This document shows, one piece after another, positions 6,154 through 10,465 of a stretch of 10,465 nucleotides of DNA. The DNA is from Mucilaginibacter sp. (GTDB lineage: Bacteria > Bacteroidota > Bacteroidia > Sphingobacteriales > Sphingobacteriaceae), in assembly GCA_014376655.1 (NCBI GenBank), contig JACMRC010000231.1, positions 1-10,465 of the forward strand. The letters are read 5' to 3'. How positions within the stretch are numbered: the first letter of the stretch is position 1; every line of letters begins with the position of its first letter. Under the pieces are notes generated by a model. The model worked only from the letters and a program-made list of their open reading frames with translations, ran no database searches and was not told the DNA's origin. The position numbers and the translations under genes were made by a program.

Positions 6154-8058
6154 TTATATTGTAAACAATTTTAAACTATATAGTAAAATGGCAACAATGC
6201 CAGCAACCATCATAAATATGTAGAACCCTACGTTACCGGTTTGCAGTAAGCGTAAGCCTTTGCTTGATTCAACCGCGCTTTTACCTATTCCGTTAACCAA
6301 ACCATCAATACCTAAACGGTCAACCACATTATAGAAGAACACTGACAGTGCATCCAGCGGTTTACGAATTAGGAAATCATATATCTCATCGACATAAAAT
6401 TTGTTGTATGATAGGTTGGCCAAAACGCCACGTTCTTGTGTATCCTCAACAGGTACATGCGCACCTTTAACGTATTTAAAGTAAGCGTATATCATAGCGG
6501 CTAAAGCACCTGCTACAGATGTTGCCATCAAAGCCCATTCGGTAGCATGGCTTAATTCATGCTCGCCTAATATTTTACGTGATTCCTCAAATACAGGTGC
6601 AAGGTAAGCGCCTAATTCGTGATGGCCACCCATTACTGCAGGTACACCTATCATACCGCCAATGGCTGATAAAATAGCCAATACAATCAATGGTATAGTC
6701 ATACTTGGCGGCGACTCGTGTAAATGATGCTCCTGTTCATGCGTTCCGCGGAATTTACCCCAGAAAGTAAGGTACATCATCCTGAACATATAGAATGAAG
6801 TTAACATAGCGGTAATTACACCTATCACATAAAACGTAACGCTATGTGCATAAGCTGCTGCTAATATTTCGTCTTTAGAGAAGAAACCAGAGAATGGCGG
6901 GATACCTGCAATAGCGATGGTACCAACCAACATGGTCACGAAAGTAATTTTGATTTTGCCTGCTAAGCCCCCCATTTTGCGCATATCCTGTTCGCCGCCC
7001 ATTGCGTGGATTACAGACCCTGCACCCAAGAATAATAACGCTTTAAAGAATGCGTGCGTTAATACGTGGAAAAAAGATCCGGTATAAGCACCAACGCCTA
7101 AACCCAAAAACATATAGCCTAATTGCGATACGGTTGAGTAGGCCAATACTTTCTTAATATCAGTTTGTGTTAAGGCAATTAATGCCGCGAACGCTGCTGT
7201 TAACAATCCAATAATCGCAATAACCTCCATTGTTTGCGGAGCCATTGTGAAGAGGATGTTTGAGCGTGCTATCATATAGACACCTGCTGTAACCATGGTA
7301 GCGGCGTGTATTAACGCAGATACCGGTGTTGGGCCTGCCATCGCATCAGGCAACCAGGTAAATAATGGCAACTGTGCCGATTTACCTACCGCGCCAATAA
7401 ACAACAATAAAGTTATCAATACAAATGGTGCAGTTGGAGTGGTTAAAGCTTTACCGAAAACATCAGCATACGCTATGCTGCCAAATGTGTGGAATATCAA
7501 GAATATGCCGATCAAGAAACCTAAATCGCCAATACGGTTCATAACGAATGCCTTCTTCGCTGCATCTGCATAGCATGGGTTGGTATACCAGAAACCCATC
7601 AACAAGTATGTACAATGCCCTACGCCTTCCCAACCAATAAACATGATCAGGTAGTTTGATCCCATCACTAATAAAAGCATGAAGAAAACAAACAGGTTTA
7701 AGTAAGCGAAGAACTTGCCAAAGCCGTCATCATCATGCATATAGCCTACCGAATACAGGTGAATTAAAAATCCCACCCCGGTAATGATCAGCAACATAAT
7801 TGAGCTTAACTGATCGACCAAAAACGCGAAATGAACCTGTAATGATCCTACAGTGAACCAATTAAATACATCGACATTAATAGGCTGACCGGTTGATTTT
7901 ACCTGGCAGAAAGCAGCTACACTTAAACCAAATGATAGCAATATCATAAGGCTTGCAATAAAGCCAATAACGCCTTTTGATAGTGTATTGCGGCCAAGGC
8001 CGTTAATAACGAAACCGGCTAACGGTAATAAAGGAATAAGCCAGATGTATTTCTCCAT
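6154..8058 (-). CDS. nuoL: NADH-quinone oxidoreductase subunit L
   Basis: Distal antiporter-like, proton-pumping subunit of complex I, carrying the long lateral helix. It has 634 residues (E. coli 613). The N-terminal Proton_antipo_N region (about 65-125) is followed by the main Proton_antipo_M domain (about 133-430). Residues expected for the proton path are E144 (GWEGVG), D178 (NRIGDLGF), K226 (GKSAQLPLFTWLPDAM), H251 (SALIHAATMVTAGVYM), K339 (THAFFKALLFLGAGSVIHAM) and K395 (GFFSKDEI). A His-rich connecting segment (about 440-500, with HEQEHHLHES and GGHHE) precedes the extended C-terminal region and a last membrane segment (about 610-630). The ATG at 8056-8058 lies just after the inverted-repeat element separating it from nuoK. 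The only candidate ribosome-binding stretch, AGGGGG about 8 nt upstream, belongs to that element. Confidence 0.97.
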   Translation of the reverse strand: MEKYIWLIPLLPLAGFVINGLGRNTLSKGVIGFIASLMILLSFGLSVAAFCQVKSTGQPINVDVFNWFTVGSLQVHFAFLVDQLSSIMLLIITGVGFLIHLYSVGYMHDDDGFGKFFAYLNLFVFFMLLLVMGSNYLIMFIGWEGVGHCTYLLMGFWYTNPCYADAAKKAFVMNRIGDLGFLIGIFLIFHTFGSIAYADVFGKALTTPTAPFVLITLLLFIGAVGKSAQLPLFTWLPDAMAGPTPVSALIHAATMVTAGVYMIARSNILFTMAPQTMEVIAIIGLLTAAFAALIALTQTDIKKVLAYSTVSQLGYMFLGLGVGAYTGSFFHVLTHAFFKALLFLGAGSVIHAMGGEQDMRKMGGLAGKIKITFVTMLVGTIAIAGIPPFSGFFSKDEILAAAYAHSVTFYVIGVITAMLTSFYMFRMMYLTFWGKFRGTHEQEHHLHESPPSMTIPLIVLAILSAIGGMIGVPAVMGGHHELGAYLAPVFEESRKILGEHELSHATEWALMATSVAGALAAMIYAYFKYVKGAHVPVEDTQERGVLANLSYNKFYVDEIYDFLIRKPLDALSVFFYNVVDRLGIDGLVNGIGKSAVESSKGLRLLQTGNVGFYIFMMVAGIVAILLYSLKLFTI

Positions 8059-8065
8059 ATTTTTT

Positions 8066-8160
8066 GCCCCCTAACCCCCTAAAGGGGGAACAAGAGTTTG
8101 TTTATTGTTTACTATTTATTTATACGCACCTCTAACTCCCCCTTCAGGGGGCTGGGGGGC
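8066..8160. repeat. Inverted pair of 31 bp GC-rich palindromic repeats (REPIN/MITE-like) between nuoK and nuoL
   Basis: Arm 1 is 8066-8096 and arm 2 is 8130-8160. The reverse complement of arm 2 matches arm 1 at 25 of 31 positions without gaps. Each arm also contains its own hairpin: CCCCC TAAA GGGGG at 8075-8088 and CCCCC TTCA GGGGG at 8138-8151. The 33 bp between the arms (8097-8129) is AT-rich and has no evident coding content. The DNA or RNA can thus fold either as two small GC hairpins or as one long stem. The element fills nearly all of the 103 bp nuoK-nuoL gap. No target-site duplication is obvious. The layout resembles REPINs (paired REP sequences in inverted orientation) moved by RAYT transposases. 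That identity is inference, as no transposase is in the window. Confidence 0.8.
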
Positions 8161-8161
8161 T

Positions 8162-8491
8162 TTACCATTTCAATCTATTCAGCACGTTAATGTCTATCGA
8201 GTTTGTGTTGCGATAGATCATTACAATTATAGCCAGGCCTATTGCTACCTCGGCAGCGGCCAGGGCCATTATAAAAAATACAAATACTTGCCCGCTGGCA
8301 TCGCCTAAGTAAACAGAGAATGCTGTTAGCAACAGGTTCACCGCATTAAGCATCAACTCGACCGACATAAATATTACGATAGCGTTACGGCGCACTAATA
8401 CCCCTATCACGCCTATCGAAAATATGATCGCGCTTAATAGGATATAATTATTAAGCGGTATAAAGTGCATTGTGTTTGCTATATTTTGCAT
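8162..8491 (-). CDS. nuoK: NADH-quinone oxidoreductase subunit K
   Basis: Small membrane subunit of complex I, of the MrpC-like type, with three transmembrane helices (about 15-35, 37-60 and 70-94). Two membrane-embedded glutamates important for proton transfer are present: E45 in FMSVELMLNAVNL and E81 in AAAEVAIGLAI, matching E36 and E72 of E. coli. From the ATG at 8489-8491 the protein has 109 residues, slightly long against the usual 100-105. A second in-frame ATG at 8468-8470 would give 102 residues starting MHFIPLNNYILLS, nearer the common family start. I prefer the upstream ATG because it overlaps the nuoJ stop by one base (TAATG), a typical coupled junction, but the choice is open. The nuoL gene follows only after 103 bp containing the inverted-repeat element. 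Confidence 0.95.
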   Translation of the reverse strand: MQNIANTMHFIPLNNYILLSAIIFSIGVIGVLVRRNAIVIFMSVELMLNAVNLLLTAFSVYLGDASGQVFVFFIMALAAAEVAIGLAIIVMIYRNTNSIDINVLNRLKW

Positions 8492-8991
8492 TATACAGTT
8501 GGTTTAGGGTCTTTAGTAGCCAATAAAACAGCACCAACCATTGCTGATAAAAGCAATACAGATGATACCTCGAAAGGCAATAAATACTCGTTAAACAATG
8601 TTTTTCCTAAGTTTTTTACCAGGCCCAGGTTTGGGTCTTTAAGTACAACCGGGTCAGATAACCCTAATGCCCGTGTAGCTGCTATAATAGTCACCAAAAA
8701 ACAACCACCACCAATTACGGCTGCAATTTTTACCAGGTTTGATTTGGGTTGTTCGCTCTCCTTATTCAAGTTCATCAACATCAACGTATACAGGAATAGT
8801 ACCAGTATGGCCCCCATGTAAACTATAAAGTTTACAATAGCTAAAAACTGCGCGTTTAATAAGATGTAATGAATAGTGAACGTAAAAAACGTTAGTATCA
8901 GATAAAGTATGCTATGCACCGGACTTTTGGCAGTAATTACCAAAATGGAGAAGAATACGGATAAAAATGCGATGAAGTAAAATGTATTCAT
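8491..8991 (-). CDS. nuoJ: NADH-quinone oxidoreductase subunit J
   Basis: Membrane subunit of complex I with five predicted helices; its third helix switches conformation during turnover in structurally studied complexes. From the ATG at 8989-8991 it has 166 residues, shorter than E. coli (184). Motifs include SPVHSILYLILTFF near 23-36, the conserved helix NFIVYMGAILVLFLYTLMLM (54-73) with Y58 and G60, and a C-terminal segment EYLLPFEVSSVLLLSAMVGA (135-154). A longer frame starts at a TTG at 9034-9036. I reject it because the extra 15 residues (MPIPILGVRVFCNIT if initiated) are unlike family N-termini, MNTFYFIAFLSV is a typical start, and the TTG overlaps the promoter-like box. The stop overlaps the nuoK start by one base. 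Confidence 0.94.
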   Translation of the reverse strand: MNTFYFIAFLSVFFSILVITAKSPVHSILYLILTFFTFTIHYILLNAQFLAIVNFIVYMGAILVLFLYTLMLMNLNKESEQPKSNLVKIAAVIGGGCFLVTIIAATRALGLSDPVVLKDPNLGLVKNLGKTLFNEYLLPFEVSSVLLLSAMVGAVLLATKDPKPTV

Positions 8992-9033
8992 TGTTATATT
9001 ACAAAATACTCTGACCCCCAAAATCGGGATGGG

Positions 9034-9041
9034 CAAAGGTA
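9034..9041 (-). promoter_or_regulatory. Possible internal promoter between nuoI and nuoJ (TAnnTTTG -7 box)
   Basis: Reading toward nuoJ, the sequence is TATACCTTTG, containing TACCTTTG, an exact match to the Bacteroidota sigma-A-type -7 consensus TAnnTTTG. It sits in the 60 bp gap between the nuoI stop and the chosen nuoJ ATG, which would leave a leader of roughly 35 nt. The -33 region 19-20 bp upstream (CGTTAA around 9060-9065) matches TTTG poorly. A promoter here would give J, K, L, M and N a separate transcription start. Confidence 0.45.
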
Positions 9042-9051
9042 TAAAACTTCT

Positions 9052-9549
9052 TTATTGATTTAACGGGGCCTCAACTAATTTGTCTTTGCCGTAAATAAAA
9101 TCTTTTCTTAAATAATCAGACGGCACTATGTCGCCATCTAAATAGATAGCTTCTTTAGGGCAGGCTTCTTCGCAAAGGCCGCAAAAAATGCAACGCAGCA
9201 TGTTTATCTCGTAAACAGCGGCATATTTTTCTTCGCGATATAAATTTTCTTCACCCGGCTGGCGCTCTGCAGCTGTCATGGTAATGGCTTCGGCAGGGCA
9301 TGATAGTGCGCATAAGCCGCAAGCGGTGCAACGCTCTTTACCATTTTCATCGCGTTTAAGCGAGTGCATACCACGGAAATTCTCAGAGAACTCACGTTTT
9401 TCATCAGGATAAGCAATGGTTACCGGCTTCTTAAAAAAGTGGCTCATGGTAATTGCCAGGCCTTTTATTATAGCTGGCAGGTAAGCACGCTCTAAAAGAT
9501 TCAGGGGCTTATTATCAACTAATTTTCTTTTATTACTTAACGGTTCCAT
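9052..9549 (-). CDS. nuoI: NADH-quinone oxidoreductase subunit I (2x[4Fe-4S])
   Basis: Ferredoxin-like peripheral-arm subunit that carries clusters N6a and N6b and passes electrons toward N2 and quinone. It has 165 residues, within the family range. Two classic [4Fe-4S] motifs are complete: C74-x2-C77-x2-C80-x3-C84-P (CTACGLCALSCP) and C120-x2-C123-x2-C126-x3-C130-P (CIFCGLCEEACP). The usual pairing swaps the last Cys of each motif between the clusters. Upstream, FFKKPVTIAYPDEKREFSEN and RGMHSL (38-64) match the conserved NuoI region contacting the membrane arm. The ATG at 9547-9549 is 1 bp after the nuoH stop (TAA-G-ATG), indicating coupled translation. No cysteine is missing. It is the last peripheral-arm gene before the 60 bp gap and the membrane-arm genes. 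Confidence 0.97.
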   Translation of the reverse strand: MEPLSNKRKLVDNKPLNLLERAYLPAIIKGLAITMSHFFKKPVTIAYPDEKREFSENFRGMHSLKRDENGKERCTACGLCALSCPAEAITMTAAERQPGEENLYREEKYAAVYEINMLRCIFCGLCEEACPKEAIYLDGDIVPSDYLRKDFIYGKDKLVEAPLNQ

Positions 9550-9550
9550 C

Positions 9551-10465
9551 TTATCTGTTTATTAAAGTAATAACAATACCGGTTACAACAATGTTAGCTA
9601 TAGCCCACGGAATTAAAGTTTTCCAGCCCAGGTCCATCAACTGATCATAACGGAAACGCGGGATTGTCCAGCGTACCCACATGAAGAAGAATATGAATAA
9701 AAATATCTTAGCGAACATTAAAACAACACCCAATATTACGGCAACATTTGGGCCCGCATGGGCAGCCATCCAATCCATAAACGGATAGTTGTAAGCACCC
9801 CAATAAAGCGTAACCATTACCGCCGAAGAGATAAACATGTTAATGTATTCGGCAAAAAGGTAAAAACCTAATTTCATTGATGAGTACTCGGTATGGTAAC
9901 CACCAACCAACTCGGTTTCGCACTCGGGTAAGTCAAATGGCGAGCGGTTAGTTTCGGCAAAAGCACAAATCAGGAACAGTATAAAACCAACCGGCTGATA
10001 TATTATATTCCAGTGCCAGCTATGTTGTTGCTCGGCAATTTCGCGTAAGCTTAAAGTACCTGTAACCAATAATAAAGCGATGATGGACAAGCCCATCGAA
10101 ATTTCATAACTGATATTTTGCGATGCCGCGCGGATAGCGCCTAATAAAGAGTATTTATTGTTTGATGCCCAGCCACCTATCATTACACCATATACGCCTA
10201 ATGATACTACACCGAAGATGTAAAGAATCCCCACATTAATATCAGCAACCTGCAAGTCTATAACATGTGTACCTATTACCAATTGCTGACCCCAGGGGAT
10301 AACTGCCGAGCCTATGCAGGCTGTAAGGATAGCTAATGACGGGCCTACAATAAACAGGAAGCCACTGGCATTGGTTGGGATGATCTCTTCTTTCAAAAAC
10401 ATCTTACCACCATCGGCCAAAGGCTGTAATATGCCCCATGGGCCGGCACGGTTAGGGCCAACACG
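9551..10465 (-). CDS. nuoH: NADH-quinone oxidoreductase subunit H, 5' end cut by window edge
   Basis: Membrane subunit of complex I that links the peripheral arm to the membrane arm and forms much of the quinone chamber and the first acidic proton route. The reading frame stays open to the right edge: 304 residues are visible, beginning RVGPNRAGPWGILQPLADGG. A TTG at 10418-10420 encodes an internal Leu and is not a start. About 20-45 N-terminal residues are missing relative to the usual 320-350. Hallmark motifs, numbered within the visible fragment, are NKYSLLGAIRAASQNISYEI (103-122), ETNRSPFDLPE (171-181), followed by GGYHTEYSSMK, and RWTIPRFRYDQLMDLGWK (265-282). Many NuoH proteins have Ala after DLPE where this one has Cys (DLPECETELV), outside the acidic residues. 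The nuoI ATG follows after 1 bp. Confidence 0.97.
   Translation of the reverse strand, partial: RVGPNRAGPWGILQPLADGGKMFLKEEIIPTNASGFLFIVGPSLAILTACIGSAVIPWGQQLVIGTHVIDLQVADINVGILYIFGVVSLGVYGVMIGGWASNNKYSLLGAIRAASQNISYEISMGLSIIALLLVTGTLSLREIAEQQHSWHWNIIYQPVGFILFLICAFAETNRSPFDLPECETELVGGYHTEYSSMKLGFYLFAEYINMFISSAVMVTLYWGAYNYPFMDWMAAHAGPNVAVILGVVLMFAKIFLFIFFFMWVRWTIPRFRYDQLMDLGWKTLIPWAIANIVVTGIVITLINR

Larger units (their letters stand above)
3313..10465 (-). other. nuo (complex I) operon, distal part nuoH-I-J-K-L-M-N
   Basis: Seven complex I genes lie on one strand in the standard bacterial order. The junctions are: nuoH-nuoI 1 bp gap, nuoI-nuoJ 60 bp, nuoJ-nuoK 1 bp overlap (TAATG), nuoK-nuoL 103 bp, nuoL-nuoM 1 bp, nuoM-nuoN 2 bp. 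Several close junctions suggest translational coupling. The upstream genes nuoA-G are expected beyond the right edge but are not seen. The two wide gaps carry, respectively, a promoter-like box and an inverted-repeat element, and are the only irregularities in an otherwise compact operon. Confidence 0.9.

Noticed and set aside
6158..6169. Short palindrome ATTGT-AA-ACAAT at the nuoL-nuoM junction
   Set aside because: Only 5 bp arms, mostly within the last nuoL codons in AT-rich sequence; expected by chance.
3313..8058. Mrp-type Na+/H+ antiporter genes rather than complex I
   Set aside because: NuoL, NuoM and NuoN are homologous to Mrp subunits, but the flanking nuoH, nuoI, nuoJ and nuoK, the order and the N-specific VYEG and M-specific GFIGE motifs fix them as complex I.
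8066..8160. Intrinsic terminators within nuoK-nuoL
   Set aside because: The 5 bp GC hairpins are not followed by a run of U in the direction of transcription, and termination here would cut off nuoL, nuoM and nuoN.
8105..8308. 67-codon plus-strand frame starting in the nuoK-nuoL spacer
   Set aside because: It translates through the inverted repeat and then antisense into nuoK. Nothing supports it as a protein.
8465..8821. 118-codon plus-strand open frame
   Set aside because: Antisense to nuoJ and the start of nuoK, with no recognisable family features.

Overview
The window looks like chromosomal DNA of a Bacteroidota bacterium, most likely Sphingobacteriaceae (Pedobacter/Mucilaginibacter-like). 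The evidence is the character of the proteins, moderate AT-richness, a near absence of Shine-Dalgarno sequences, a Bacteroidota-type -7 box (TAnnTTTG), and GC-rich CCCCCTnAAGGGGG intergenic palindromes. This placement rests on pattern recognition, not on a search. Every gene I can support is on the minus strand, so biological order runs from high to low coordinates.

Right two thirds (10465 down to 3313): the distal half of a respiratory complex I (NADH:quinone oxidoreductase) operon in the canonical order nuoH (cut by the right edge), nuoI, nuoJ, nuoK, nuoL, nuoM, nuoN. Most junctions are tight (1 bp gap, 1 bp overlap, 1 bp gap, 2 bp gap). Two are not. A 60 bp gap between nuoI and nuoJ contains a perfect TAnnTTTG box. 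A 103 bp gap between nuoK and nuoL is filled by a pair of inverted 31 bp GC-rich palindromic repeats resembling a REPIN or small MITE. NuoI carries two [4Fe-4S] clusters in the peripheral arm, NuoH forms the quinone-site and proton-entry subunit, and NuoJ, K, L, M and N make the proton-pumping membrane arm.

Left third (3252 down to 1): a DedA-family membrane protein, a family I inorganic pyrophosphatase (ppa) and a CNNM/CBS/CorC-type membrane protein of the 'hemolysin' family lie close together (16 bp and 7 bp gaps) and probably form one transcript. After a 101 bp spacer comes the 16S rRNA methyltransferase gene rsmE, whose 3' end is cut by the left edge. The spacer holds a tandem heptamer array that folds into a long imperfect hairpin.

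The genes are housekeeping and I see no undescribed multi-gene system. What deserves a second look is the intergenic DNA: the inverted repeat inside the nuo operon, the possible internal promoter ahead of the membrane-arm genes, the heptamer hairpin next to rsmE, and a perfect palindrome in the dedA leader. Several automatic start calls (TTG) should be moved: nuoJ to the ATG at 8991, the CorC-like gene to the ATG at 2050, and nuoH is open through the right edge.
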